DNA of 64,000 bases from Microbulbifer yueqingensis (GCF_900100355.1 NZ_FNFH01000003.1:1-64000), one strand, 5' to 3'. Shown: positions 1-6,894, counted from the first letter of the stretch. Notes: a model not told the origin generated them from the sequence alone. A program made the numbers and translations.

Positions 1-7
1 GTTATGC
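1..7 (+). other. Right core site of the preceding attC
   Basis: The window begins with GTTATGC, the same right-hand core heptamer that ends attC6 (3468-3474) and attC14. It marks the boundary with a cassette that lies outside the window. Confidence 0.7.
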
Positions 8-38
8 ATCTGAGATCGAAAGCTAAGCTGGAGTAAGC

Positions 39-425
39 ATGAGGCGTCTTACACCATTAATTCATTTTATTATTGGACTAGGGGTTATCTTAATCTGGTA
101 TTTCTGGCCGCCATTCATCGGCTACGCACAGAAATTGTCCAATCATCTTTCGAAAATTTTCGGCGGTGAATTTCTGACATTTGTAGGCCCGTTCCAAATC
201 ATGTTTTTAGTGATGGGGCTTATTACAGGGTATTTATTCGGAAAGGCAGCTTTTGGTCTTGCTTTATTGCAAGTTTTACCTTCGTTTGTATTGTTTGGGT
301 TGCTGAACTTCTCAGATGCTCCTTTTTACTTAAAACTACTTTACGGAGCTTCGCTTGTAGTCGCTTCATTGTTGGGTGCATATTTGGGCGGGGCGGTTCG
401 TCCTAGAGGTCCAAAAAATGCATAA
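39..425 (+). CDS. Cassette gene 1: small polytopic membrane protein, unknown function
   Basis: 128 residues with about four hydrophobic helices (roughly residues 7-25, 47-68, 70-92 and 100-120) and almost no soluble domain. The ATG lies 30 bases inside the cassette after the core at 1-7. The TAA stop (423-425) is part of the attC left core, a common economy in cassettes. The C-terminus is basic (RPRGPKN). I recognise no family. It is probably an inner-membrane protein. Confidence 0.72.
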   Translation: MRRLTPLIHFIIGLGVILIWYFWPPFIGYAQKLSNHLSKIFGGEFLTFVGPFQIMFLVMGLITGYLFGKAAFGLALLQVLPSFVLFGLLNFSDAPFYLKLLYGASLVVASLLGAYLGGAVRPRGPKNA

Positions 426-563
426 CAAACGCAAGCAGGATGCTACGGCCCTTCGGGCCTCCGCGGGACGCCCAACGCTATGCACGTTTTGTGCGGGTCG
501 CTGCGCTCCCAGTTTCGCACAAAACGTGCATAGCATTGGTCGCCCCTGTTGCGGGCGTTAGGA
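420..563 (+). other. attC1 recombination site (~144 bp)
   Basis: Left core GCATAAC (420-426) and right core GTTAGGA (557-563). The long central stem pairs GCTATGCAC (477-485) with GTGCATAGC (526-534). It differs from attC6 by about six substitutions. Confidence 0.9.
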
Positions 564-571
564 ATCCAAAT

Positions 572-892
572 ATGGCTGCGTATTCGTTTTTAGTACTGCC
601 CATATTGTTAGCTTTAGGGGCTAGTATCCTTTTGCATAAGCTAAGAAATAGATCTTTGCTAATCACTTCAATCGGGTTTTGGATTATGGTTATCGGTGCA
701 CTCATTGATCTTTTCCTTCGTATTCACCTCAATACTTATACTAATCCCGCTGGCGTGTACTCAATGCCAAAGTATTTCGATATTTACAATAACCTAAGAG
801 TGCTATTCGTAAACCTAGGTATATATATCGGCTCAATAGCATTCCTTGTCTTTTCGATCGGCGTTAGCAAAAATGGTACTGCAGGGTCCTAA
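572..892 (+). CDS. Cassette gene 2: three-helix membrane protein, unknown function
   Basis: An open frame runs in from 440 inside attC1, but the gene must start after the core at 557-563. The first ATG is 572, giving 106 residues. There are three hydrophobic stretches, at roughly residues 4-22, 30-50 and 80-100. The loop between helices 2 and 3 is rich in Asn and Tyr (HLNTYTNPAGVYSMPKYFDIYNN, split here as HLNTYTNPAG then VYSMPKYFDI). The stop overlaps attC2. No recognisable family. Confidence 0.68.
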   Translation: MAAYSFLVLPILLALGASILLHKLRNRSLLITSIGFWIMVIGALIDLFLRIHLNTYTNPAGVYSMPKYFDIYNNLRVLFVNLGIYIGSIAFLVFSIGVSKNGTAGS

Positions 893-967
893 CAAGGTTG
901 TTAAAAACCGTTCCGCTGCGCTCCACTGGACGCGGCATTCGCCGCGCCTTTTACAACGGCGTTAAGC
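887..967 (+). other. attC2 recombination site (~81 bp)
   Basis: Left core TCCTAAC (887-893) and right core GTTAAGC (961-967), which fits GTTRRRY exactly. The arms GTTGTTAAAA and TTTTACAAC pair imperfectly around a GC-rich centre. Confidence 0.85.
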
Positions 968-977
968 GAGTATAAAA

Positions 978-1145
978 ATGAACCAAAAGAAAATCGCAGA
1001 AAAAATCGTAAGGTATTCGGTGCTTGGTGCATCGACGTGGGTCTGTCTTCAGATAATTCTTACATTTGGTGTAGAAAAAAATCATTTTTCCAAATGTTCG
1101 CCGATATCTTGGGTGGCGGAACCGTTGGTGCTCTCGCTGGCTTAG
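978..1145 (+). CDS. Cassette gene 3, 5' part: short ORF ending in a frameshift
   Basis: ATG at 978, ten bases after the attC2 core, opens a 55-residue frame: MNQKKIAEKIVRYSVLGAST, then one hydrophobic helix (WVCLQIILTFGV). It stops at 1143-1145. At 1075-1081 there is a run of seven A, and one extra base there would join it smoothly to the downstream frame that ends at 1444. The amino end looks like a normal membrane-protein start, so I read this as the true 5' end of the gene. The break could be an indel or a -1 frameshift site (A AAA AAT at 1076-1082). Confidence 0.45.
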   Translation: MNQKKIAEKIVRYSVLGASTWVCLQIILTFGVEKNHFSKCSPISWVAEPLVLSLA

Positions 1146-1444
1146 CATTTTTCGTGGTGTTTGGAGCTATAGGGTGGGTATCGGGAGCAATCTATGGAGC
1201 GCTTGGCCTATTTTCGCTCATGGTGGGAGGCGCGCTAGGCGGTTTAGGGCTTGGTTCAGTAGTGCATATTTTCAGAAACCCGGACCAATACAACTTCAAT
1301 TGGTGGGTAATTGTTCCAGGGATTGTTATTTCCTGTTTTCTAGTCCGGTATGTAACTCATAAGGTTATGGATCTTTACCATCAATATGGTCCTTCGATAG
1401 TAAACCACTTCCTAAAAAAGGGTGAGGAGCCAGACCCCGCTTAA
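1037..1444 (+). CDS. Cassette gene 3: glycine-rich membrane protein (possibly frameshifted)
   Basis: The long frame could start at GTG 1037 or ATG 1094, but neither has a convincing ribosome site. The conserved-looking body is residues from MFADILGGGTVGALAGLAFF onward: two or three Gly/Ala-rich hydrophobic helices (a glycine-zipper-like stretch), then one more helix and a charged tail (KKGEEPDPA). If joined to the 978 frame the product is about 155 residues. The stop is inside the attC3 left core. Function unknown. Treat the 5' end as uncertain. Confidence 0.6.
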   Translation: MGLSSDNSYIWCRKKSFFQMFADILGGGTVGALAGLAFFVVFGAIGWVSGAIYGALGLFSLMVGGALGGLGLGSVVHIFRNPDQYNFNWWVIVPGIVISCFLVRYVTHKVMDLYHQYGPSIVNHFLKKGEEPDPA

Positions 1445-1555
1445 CAAAGCAATGCAGCCGACGTCTTACTTTGTGCACTTTTTGCACGGTCGCTGCGCTC
1501 CCATTTTCGTGCAAAAAGCACACAAAGTAAGCCGCGTCTGATTGCGGCGTTATAT
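1439..1555 (+). other. attC3 recombination site (~117 bp)
   Basis: Left core GCTTAAC (1439-1445), an exact RYYYAAC, and right core GTTATAT (1549-1555). The stem pairs CTTACTTTGTG with CACAAAGTAAG. It is nearly identical to attC9, with about six differences outside the cores. Confidence 0.9.
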
Positions 1556-1574
1556 GCCTCCGAGGATCTGAGCA

Positions 1575-1970
1575 GTGTTGAAAAATGTTGTGATATCAAT
1601 ATTTCTACTAATTTCTAGCACTGCGATTGCTTGTGATGATCTACATATCCCTACAAAAATCGAGATACTTGGGCAGAATAAAGTACCAACTAAAGAAAAT
1701 CCGATCATCTTACGAGTGATCGTGCCTAAAGAATATCAAGGTTGGGAGCTTTCTGGTGGCGCGTACATAAAAGGTGAAAGTCAAATACCATTTGCTAGTT
1801 TTACAGATGAAGATCCAAAGGTGGAAATTTTCGAACTTTTTGGAACATCGGAAATATTTTCTGGCAGTAAGCTAGCTTTAACTTACACACCTAAGCCAAG
1901 AAAGAATGAAAATGGTGAAGTCTTATATAGTTTGTGTGGCCACATTGAAGAAGTGGAGTGGGGCATATAA
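1575..1970 (+). CDS. Cassette gene 4: secreted protein, unknown function
   Basis: 131 residues starting at GTG 1575, preceded by CGAGGA. An N-terminal signal peptide (about 19 residues, ending STAIA) is followed directly by Cys, so it is either a periplasmic protein or a lipoprotein with an imperfect lipobox. The mature part is mostly beta-type and polar, with two further cysteines near the C-terminus (LCGHIEE). No family recognised. The stop overlaps attC4. Confidence 0.66.
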   Translation: MLKNVVISIFLLISSTAIACDDLHIPTKIEILGQNKVPTKENPIILRVIVPKEYQGWELSGGAYIKGESQIPFASFTDEDPKVEIFELFGTSEIFSGSKLALTYTPKPRKNENGEVLYSLCGHIEEVEWGI

Positions 1971-2075
1971 CCAGGCCAGGCAGTACGCTCCGGCGCTGCG
2001 CGCCTCCGCAGGACGGCCTATGCAATGCGCTTCGCGCAAAAAGCGCTACGGCCGCCTCTGCTGGCAACGTTATGT
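1965..2075 (+). other. attC4 recombination site (~111 bp)
   Basis: Left core ATATAAC (1965-1971) and right core GTTATGT (2069-2075). The outer arms CCAGGCCAGGCAG and CTGCTGGCAACG pair imperfectly. The inner part (TCCGCAGGACGGCCTA) is shared in form with attC10. Confidence 0.82.
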
Positions 2076-2091
2076 GGAAAATCATTGGATC

Positions 2092-2583
2092 ATGAAAACC
2101 ACGATATTTTTGTTGATAGCGGCCCTGGCAAGTATTGACGCCAATGCTCAACATAGTTTGGCGCGTGAAATTCATAGAGTAGATTCAGAAAATGATATTT
2201 TAAGTGGAACCTATTCTCTTGAAGAACGTGAAAAACTATTTAATGCCAATAGCATTAAAGAAATTAAAGAAATTTTGAAAAGCCATGGGGATTTGGAGTA
2301 TTTCTCAATTGCGGAAGCTGGAGAAATATATTTTGTAAGAAATAGCAGCTTTTGGAGTGGTGCAACTGGATCCTCTTATACAGGATTCTTGTTCGATGGA
2401 AATGATTCACACCTCATTGTACCGCCAAGTGAATCTCTTGGTGATATTATAGTATCTGTTCGATTAGAAAATAAAAATATTGTAATAATGAGTAAGTCGT
2501 ACAACTCTGCCTTGCATCAGGAGGAAACCTGGAGGTGGATTATTAACGGAAATGAAATTAACTCCGAAAAAGTGAAGGGGTAG
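2092..2583 (+). CDS. Cassette gene 5: secreted protein, unknown function
   Basis: The frame is open from 1906 through attC4, but the cassette begins at 2070, so the first usable ATG is 2092 (163 residues). A clear signal peptide (MKTTIFLLIAALASIDANA, cleavage before Gln) is followed by a polar 140-residue domain with Trp/Gly motifs (SSFWSGATGSSYTGFLFDG) and a late Trp pair (ETWRWIING). Probably periplasmic. I do not recognise the fold. Confidence 0.68.
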   Translation: MKTTIFLLIAALASIDANAQHSLAREIHRVDSENDILSGTYSLEEREKLFNANSIKEIKEILKSHGDLEYFSIAEAGEIYFVRNSSFWSGATGSSYTGFLFDGNDSHLIVPPSESLGDIIVSVRLENKNIVIMSKSYNSALHQEETWRWIINGNEINSEKVKG

Positions 2584-2588
2584 GATCC

Positions 2589-2678
2589 ACATAACAAGCG
2601 CATGTTGATAGCCCACTGCGTGGGCTGGGACCTTCGTTCCGGTGCGCTTCACTCCGGCCCCAAATGCGGGCGTTATGT
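2589..2678 (+). other. attC5 recombination site (~90 bp)
   Basis: Left core ACATAAC (2589-2595) and right core GTTATGT (2672-2678). The arms CGCATG(T) and (A)AATGCGGGCG flank a GC-rich centre. Confidence 0.84.
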
Positions 2679-2696
2679 GTTCAATCAGAGGAAAAT

Positions 2697-3326
2697 ATGA
2701 ATAAATTTTTAGATCGACATCTTTGGAAAATATCTCTGCCTTTGCTTCTTTTCCCGCTCGTAATGTCATTGACCGTTAGTTCCTTTGAGTTCTCGCTTAC
2801 GTCTGAATTCGCAGATAACATTTTCTTTCTTCTAGCGATTGTCTATGGCGTAGTCACGTTTTCAATAATATTTTATGCGTTAGCTGTTTATGCGCCGAAT
2901 CATTACCGAAGTTCAAGGAAAAAGGGAACTAAAAAACAGGGGCCTCTTGGCATCATGTTTGTGTCATTTATGTTGTCCGCGTTTTGTGGTTTCTATTTTT
3001 ATCAATCCCAAATAACTCTGGTTGGTGCAATTTATTCTGATTTTGTTGGCGTAAAAGAAGTGAAGTTCGCTGAGCTTAAGCTCGTCCATAGAGTTGGAAA
3101 GAAAAAAGCACGGCTAGATTGTGCGTATAGATATGAAGGACCCGACTATTTAAGTAGAGTGTCTTCGGAATTTCCAGGTGATTTTCGCGTATGTGCCGGT
3201 AATGATATGCCGCCACAAAGCACAGTAAAGTATAAATTCGAGGTTTTAACTACTAATATCGGTTATCGAATAATTTCGGCAGAGCCCTGTAATGTTAGCA
3301 GTCCGGATGACCTTACTTGCGTCTAA
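2697..3326 (+). CDS. Cassette gene 6: membrane protein with C-terminal periplasmic domain
   Basis: ATG 2697 follows AGAGGA. The product is 209 residues. Three hydrophobic helices (about residues 10-28, 40-65 and 82-105) are separated by a basic loop (RSSRKKGTKKQ). They are followed by a soluble C-terminal domain of about 100 residues with four Cys, two of them close to the end, which suggests disulphides and a periplasmic location. Unknown function. It is the largest gene of the array seen here. Confidence 0.68.
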   Translation: MNKFLDRHLWKISLPLLLFPLVMSLTVSSFEFSLTSEFADNIFFLLAIVYGVVTFSIIFYALAVYAPNHYRSSRKKGTKKQGPLGIMFVSFMLSAFCGFYFYQSQITLVGAIYSDFVGVKEVKFAELKLVHRVGKKKARLDCAYRYEGPDYLSRVSSEFPGDFRVCAGNDMPPQSTVKYKFEVLTTNIGYRIISAEPCNVSSPDDLTCV

Positions 3327-3330
3327 ATAC

Positions 3331-3474
3331 ACATAACAAACGCAAGCAGGATGCTACGGCCCTTCGGTCCTCCGCGGGACGCCCAACACTATGCACATTT
3401 TGTGCGGGTCGCTTCGCTCCCATTTTCGCACAAAACGTGCATAGTATTGGTCGCCCCTGTTGCGGGCGTTATGC
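3331..3474 (+). other. attC6 recombination site (~144 bp)
   Basis: Left core ACATAAC (3331-3337) and right core GTTATGC (3468-3474). It is nearly identical to attC1. The stem base pair G477-C534 of attC1 is A3388-T3445 here, a compensatory change. Confidence 0.9.
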
Positions 3475-3483
3475 AATAAAAAT

Positions 3484-3903
3484 ATGAAGATATCTGACGT
3501 AAAAAATAGAGATGTTTTTGAGGGGCTAGAGATTACCAATGAGGTGATTAAGCCTGTAGCTGAGAAGTGGGAAGATGGTTTAATTCGTAAGACAGATAAT
3601 CTTCAACTAACGATTAAATCGGTGAGCAATAGAAAAATAAAAGACGTCATGGCATATCTATATTACTACGATAGCCAGGGGCAAGAATTAGGGCACGAGT
3701 TTGATATTACTGAATCGGACCCAGTGCTTCCAGATAGCACTTCTCGTGTTAGTTTTATGCTCATTCCGCCGAGCGGATTTTCATATGCAGAAATATCGAT
3801 CAAAGCTCGCTTCGCTGAAAGGTATCAATTAATTTATACTATCGTTTGGCTGGGGATCGCAGCAGGGGCAGCGTATCTACTGTCGCTCTGGCCAAATGCA
3901 TAA
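3484..3903 (+). CDS. Cassette gene 7: tail-anchored protein, unknown function
   Basis: 139 residues from ATG 3484, which has no obvious ribosome-binding site. The first 110 residues form a soluble, beta-rich domain (DNLQLTIKSVSNRKIKDVMA), like a small immunoglobulin-type fold. A single hydrophobic helix at about residues 117-135 ends the protein. With no signal peptide, the domain should face the cytoplasm. The stop overlaps attC7. No family recognised. Confidence 0.66.
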   Translation: MKISDVKNRDVFEGLEITNEVIKPVAEKWEDGLIRKTDNLQLTIKSVSNRKIKDVMAYLYYYDSQGQELGHEFDITESDPVLPDSTSRVSFMLIPPSGFSYAEISIKARFAERYQLIYTIVWLGIAAGAAYLLSLWPNA

Positions 3904-4017
3904 CAAACAGCGGCAGAGCGACAGCCAACGCTACGCACCTTTTGTGTTACTCGCTGGCGCTCAAACATTAACACAAAAGCTGCTCCGCGCTGGCTGCGCC
4001 TGCGCTGGGCGTTAAAA
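3898..4017 (+). other. attC7 recombination site (~120 bp)
   Basis: Left core GCATAAC (3898-3904) and right core GTTAAAA (4011-4017). The arms CAGCGGCAGAGCGACAGCCA and TGGCTGCGCCTGCGCTGGG pair, with an inner stem CTTTTGTGTTA/TTAACACAAAAG. Confidence 0.87.
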
Positions 4018-4030
4018 GGATGAGGCTTTT

Positions 4031-4294
4031 GTGAAATCGCTCCTAAATATAGCTATTGCAGTCGCCCTCGGAATTATCCTGTTCGCTGGGACAATTTACT
4101 TTGGGCAATTCGGTCGAGGAGCTGCTCTTCTATTCAACATGGTATCCTACGGCATCATCTGCGCTGTTATTGCACGAACCAAGAACAGAAAAGGCTTTGG
4201 TTGGTTTTTCGTAGGTTTTTTTCTCGCGCTAGTGGGCGTTGCCTGGGCCCTCATGAAGGCACCCTTTTCGGCCCCTGCCGAGGAGGCTGTCTAA
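4031..4294 (+). CDS. Cassette gene 8: small membrane protein
   Basis: 87 residues from GTG 4031. AGGATGAGG stands six bases upstream, while the ATG at 4020 gives only a four-codon frame. Three hydrophobic stretches cover most of the chain: residues 3-22, 31-47 and 56-75. The middle holds a short RTKNRKGFGWFF segment typical of small helical-hairpin proteins with a Gly/aromatic turn. Function unknown. Confidence 0.64.
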   Translation: MKSLLNIAIAVALGIILFAGTIYFGQFGRGAALLFNMVSYGIICAVIARTKNRKGFGWFFVGFFLALVGVAWALMKAPFSAPAEEAV

Positions 4295-4312
4295 TGTGGG
4301 GAGAGCAAACCT

Positions 4313-4387
4313 GTTTTAACAATCACATCAAGTACGCTCACTTCGTCCGACGCTCGCACCTCGCGCGGCTTATGTGAAGCGTTAAAT
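4313..4387 (+). other. attC8 recombination site (~75 bp)
   Basis: Left core region GTTTTAAC (4313-4320) and right core GTTAAAT (4381-4387). The arms TCACAT and ATGTGA pair just inside the cores. Confidence 0.78.
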
Positions 4388-4388
4388 T

Positions 4389-4808
4389 ATGAAGCCAAAA
4401 TTCATACTTATAACTAGCATTTTTATGCTCTCTGGCTGTGTAGCGACAGTAACCTGGGATGGATTTACTCCCTCAAAGAGCTACCAAATTACTTTTAAAG
4501 ATCAAGATGAAAACCCTGTTTCCGGCGTAAGTGCTAGTTGCAGCGGAAATGGAGTATGGCCAAGTGAGAAAATTGCTCAAGAAATAAATGAAGCGTACAA
4601 AGAATCCGACCCAACTGGATTGCTAAAGTTATCGCATAGTGGGTACGAGGTGGGCGGCACCTATAATGAATTCGGTCCGCTCACCTGGGGTGGCAATGAG
4701 CACTGGAAGGTGTATTGCAAATTCATACATCGTGGTTCAATTATCAAGTCCGGGGAGTTGACCGAGTTCAATCAGCCAGTAGAAATCACGGTGCCAAAAC
4801 TAATTTAA
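4389..4808 (+). CDS. Cassette gene 9: lipoprotein, unknown function
   Basis: 139 residues. The N-terminus MKPKFILITSIFMLSGC is a type II signal peptide with lipobox LSGC (Cys17). The ATG lies two bases after the attC8 core, so the transcript region before it comes from the neighbouring attC and there is no own ribosome site. The mature part has a beta-sandwich feel (SYQITFKDQDENPVSGVSAS) with two further Cys. It resembles small carboxypeptidase-regulatory-like or bacterial-Ig modules in pattern only. Confidence 0.68.
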   Translation: MKPKFILITSIFMLSGCVATVTWDGFTPSKSYQITFKDQDENPVSGVSASCSGNGVWPSEKIAQEINEAYKESDPTGLLKLSHSGYEVGGTYNEFGPLTWGGNEHWKVYCKFIHRGSIIKSGELTEFNQPVEITVPKLI

Positions 4809-4919
4809 CAAAGCAATGCAGCCGACGTCTTACTTTGTGCGCGTTTTGCACGGTCGCTGCGCTTCCATTTTTGTGCAAAAAACACACAAAGTAAGCCGCG
4901 TCTGATTGCGGCGTTATGT
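4803..4919 (+). other. attC9 recombination site (~117 bp)
   Basis: Left core ATTTAAC (4803-4809) and right core GTTATGT (4913-4919). Nearly identical to attC3. Confidence 0.9.
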
Positions 4920-4940
4920 GCAACATAAAAAGGAAATAGG

Positions 4941-5411
4941 ATGAATAAAATATTTTTTTATGTGGTTGTAGTTCTGTTGTCAGCTACGTCGTCGGCAAAA
5001 GAATCAGAATTTGATGCCAAAAAATTTGCAAATGAATACTTTCAGGCTTTTGTAGCCACTCAAAGGCCAAATGCTAAGCCAGAAGATATTGAAAATTATC
5101 TATCCTTACTAAAGGATGATGTAGGGAGTCAACATATACCATTTGATACTGATGACTCTCGAATGCCAGACGGTAAAGCCAGGATACGTAAAGGCATGAC
5201 GTACTATTTAGCCTCCCGTGATAAGTACAAAGCTGAGCTTATCGATATAGTCTCATTTGGCAAGAGCGGCGTGGCACTCCGCTACAAGCAGGAAGCAAGC
5301 GGTGTACATCCTGACAGCGGTAAATACAACAGTTACAGCAACCAAAGGCTAGAGGTTTTAGAGCTAGAGGACGGCAAAGTTGCTGTCATACGTATTTACA
5401 ACGTTGAGTAG
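4941..5411 (+). CDS. Cassette gene 10: secreted NTF2/SnoaL-like protein
   Basis: 156 residues from ATG 4941, preceded by AAGGA. A signal peptide (to about SSAKE, residue 20) precedes a domain with the NTF2-like pattern: an N-terminal helix (ANEYFQAFVATQRP), a mid-region DGKARIRKGMTYYLAS helix, and three beta strands at the end (VALRYKQEA, RLEVLELED, KVAVIRIYNVE). Such folds serve as small ligand-binding or enzyme scaffolds. The ligand is unknown. The family call rests on pattern, not on an alignment. Confidence 0.68.
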   Translation: MNKIFFYVVVVLLSATSSAKESEFDAKKFANEYFQAFVATQRPNAKPEDIENYLSLLKDDVGSQHIPFDTDDSRMPDGKARIRKGMTYYLASRDKYKAELIDIVSFGKSGVALRYKQEASGVHPDSGKYNSYSNQRLEVLELEDGKVAVIRIYNVE

Positions 5412-5416
5412 ACGGC

Positions 5417-5509
5417 ACATAACAAGCGCAAGCAGTTTGTTCCGGCCTTTCGGTCCTCCGCGGGACGGCCTACGCTACGCTTCGGCCGCCCCTGTTGCGA
5501 ACGTTATGA
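5417..5509 (+). other. attC10 recombination site (~93 bp)
   Basis: Left core ACATAAC (5417-5423) and right core GTTATGA (5503-5509). Internal TCCGCGGGACGGCCTA resembles attC1, attC4 and attC6. Confidence 0.88.
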
Positions 5510-5520
5510 GGTCAACACGA

Positions 5521-5823
5521 GTGAGCGATGAGGATATAAAAACGGCTGTGTGTAAGGAGGCTCTTTCGATTCTCCTTGATGGCCGTGGCGCACTCGCTCC
5601 GGAGCTATATGATTCAATAGAGGCCCAGTTGAAATATCTTATAGATTATTTCGAAGGTCGGTCTGTCGAGAGAAGAAGGCTATTTGATCTCACTATTGGG
5701 CATTATGTCGTGCGGGAGATCGATCCAAGAGAAGCGAAGCTAATTGATGCGCTCAATAAAGCTTTTTATGTGGCCGTCCAGACCAGAAAGGGCTTGAAAA
5801 TTGACCGTAAGCTCCTGGGATAA
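5521..5823 (+). CDS. Cassette gene 11: Tsi6-like immunity protein
   Basis: 100 residues from GTG 5521, which has GAGG nine bases upstream. ATG 5506 lies inside the recombination core and has no ribosome site. The protein is all-helical, soluble and without a signal. The pattern YDSIEAQLKYLIDYFEGR then LFDLTIGHYVVREIDPRE matches what I recall of the Tsi6 immunity family, which neutralises the NAD(P)+-depleting type VI effector Tse6. No toxin gene lies beside it, so it would be an orphan immunity cassette. The assignment is from memory of the motif. Confidence 0.6.
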   Translation: MSDEDIKTAVCKEALSILLDGRGALAPELYDSIEAQLKYLIDYFEGRSVERRRLFDLTIGHYVVREIDPREAKLIDALNKAFYVAVQTRKGLKIDRKLLG

Positions 5824-5826
5824 AAC

Positions 5827-5875
5827 TCATAACAAGGCCAAGCACGCGATAAGCGCGTGCTTGGCAACGTTAGGT
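5827..5875 (+). other. attC11: short attC (~49 bp) with near-perfect hairpin
   Basis: Left core TCATAAC (5827-5833) and right core GTTAGGT (5869-5875). Between them GCCAAGCACGCG and CGCGTGCTTGGC pair perfectly around a four-base loop. It lacks the long variable terminal structure of its neighbours. Confidence 0.82.
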
Positions 5876-5882
5876 GATCACC

Positions 5883-6404
5883 ATGCTATTTCGAGTTCTA
5901 CTCATCTTATTGTCTACGGTCTCGTGGGGGGGGTGCAAAGCGGCGGAAGTACACCACTTCGTCCATGAAGAGACGGAGTCCGACCGGAAAAACTTGCAAT
6001 GGTCAAAATCCGACCCAAAACTAGGTTCGGAGCTCACGGTAAACGAGCTACCATATTTTGTAGTAGATTTCCATAGATTCTGGCCTGGATATTCAGCCAC
6101 AGCATACTTGTATGTGATTCAAAGGGATAAAGACCCGCTCAGACTCGAATCGATTGAGGTCAAATCTGAAGAAACTGGTGAAGTGCGTGAGGTGGCGATA
6201 GACATAAATACTTCACCGAAGAAATTGGAGAATGGTCTACATCTATTCCGTTATCGTATTCTGGATGCCGGTTCCTCGGGACAGTTCTCTGAAGCGCGTA
6301 GCCTTCAGGTGCGGCTAAATTGGATTGACCGTGCCGAGGCAAAAAGATCGACCGAATTTGAACTAGAAAAAAAAGTAAAGAGCGAAGTCGCGTGGCCAAC
6401 GTAA
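5883..6404 (+). CDS. Cassette gene 12: lipoprotein or secreted protein
   Basis: 173 residues from ATG 5883. The attC11 core supplies AGGTGA five bases upstream as a ribosome site. GTG 5874 in the same frame would sit in the core. MLFRVLLILLSTVSWGGC is a short signal sequence ending in a plausible lipobox (WGGC, Cys18). The mature protein is polar and beta-rich (YSATAYLYVIQRDKDPLRLE, SLQVRLNWIDR), with a charged C-terminal helix. No family recognised. Confidence 0.66.
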   Translation: MLFRVLLILLSTVSWGGCKAAEVHHFVHEETESDRKNLQWSKSDPKLGSELTVNELPYFVVDFHRFWPGYSATAYLYVIQRDKDPLRLESIEVKSEETGEVREVAIDINTSPKKLENGLHLFRYRILDAGSSGQFSEARSLQVRLNWIDRAEAKRSTEFELEKKVKSEVAWPT

Positions 6405-6408
6405 TAGC

Positions 6409-6492
6409 GCCTAACAATCGCAGGCACAGCGATGGCTTTTCGGCTGCGGCTTCGCCTTCGCTGCAAAACCACGCGTGCTGCGGGCGTTAAAG
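6409..6492 (+). other. attC12 recombination site (~84 bp)
   Basis: Left core GCCTAAC (6409-6415), an exact RYYYAAC, and right core GTTAAAG (6486-6492). The arms CGCAGGCACAGCG and CGCGTGCTGCGGGCG pair. Confidence 0.87.
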
Positions 6493-6509
6493 GCTCAGGG
6501 GCGTTTTCA

Positions 6510-6785
6510 GTGAACAAGGAAGATCTTTCCCCAGAGGACCAGGCCTACTACAAGCGTTTTGAGGTCAAGCCGCTGCGGGTATTGCTGTATTTTTTGGCAG
6601 TGATTTACTTGGTGTTTGTTTACTCGGTTGGTGGCTCACAGTTCAGCGGAGGTTTTTTCAGCTGCGCGGTTGGGACCTTTATTCTGATTCAGGGTGTCGA
6701 TCTCTCACAAAGAAGACTGATCGTCATTGGAGGGATCCTGACAGCTGTGAGCAGCTTACAGACGATATCCTCGGCGTTTTCGTGA
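6510..6785 (+). CDS. Cassette gene 13: two- or three-helix membrane protein
   Basis: 91 residues from GTG 6510, preceded by CAGGGG. The open frame reaches back into attC12 but must begin after 6486. An acidic, soluble start (NKEDLSPEDQAYYKRFEVKP) is followed by hydrophobic stretches at residues 23-40, 46-62 and 70-88. Function unknown. Confidence 0.6.
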   Translation: MNKEDLSPEDQAYYKRFEVKPLRVLLYFLAVIYLVFVYSVGGSQFSGGFFSCAVGTFILIQGVDLSQRRLIVIGGILTAVSSLQTISSAFS

Positions 6786-6808
6786 CTACCGAGAGCTGAC
6801 TGAAAAAC

Positions 6809-6894
6809 CTTTAACAAATAGTTGTAGTACGTTTCGGGCCTTTCGGCCCTGCACCGGACGCTCATTTCGCTGCACAGCACCAGCGCCGCTAAAC
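6809..6894 (+). other. attC13: degenerate attC (right core GCTAAAC)
   Basis: Left core CTTTAAC (6809-6815). The expected right core GTTAAAC reads GCTAAAC (6888-6894), losing the conserved GTT. An inner stem remains (CGGGCC/GGCCCT). Confidence 0.62.

Noticed and set aside
440-571. Upstream extension of cassette gene 2 through attC1 (also gene 5 through attC4 and gene 13 through attC12)
   Set aside because: The extensions run through recombination sites that belong to the preceding cassette, so they cannot be part of the mobile gene.
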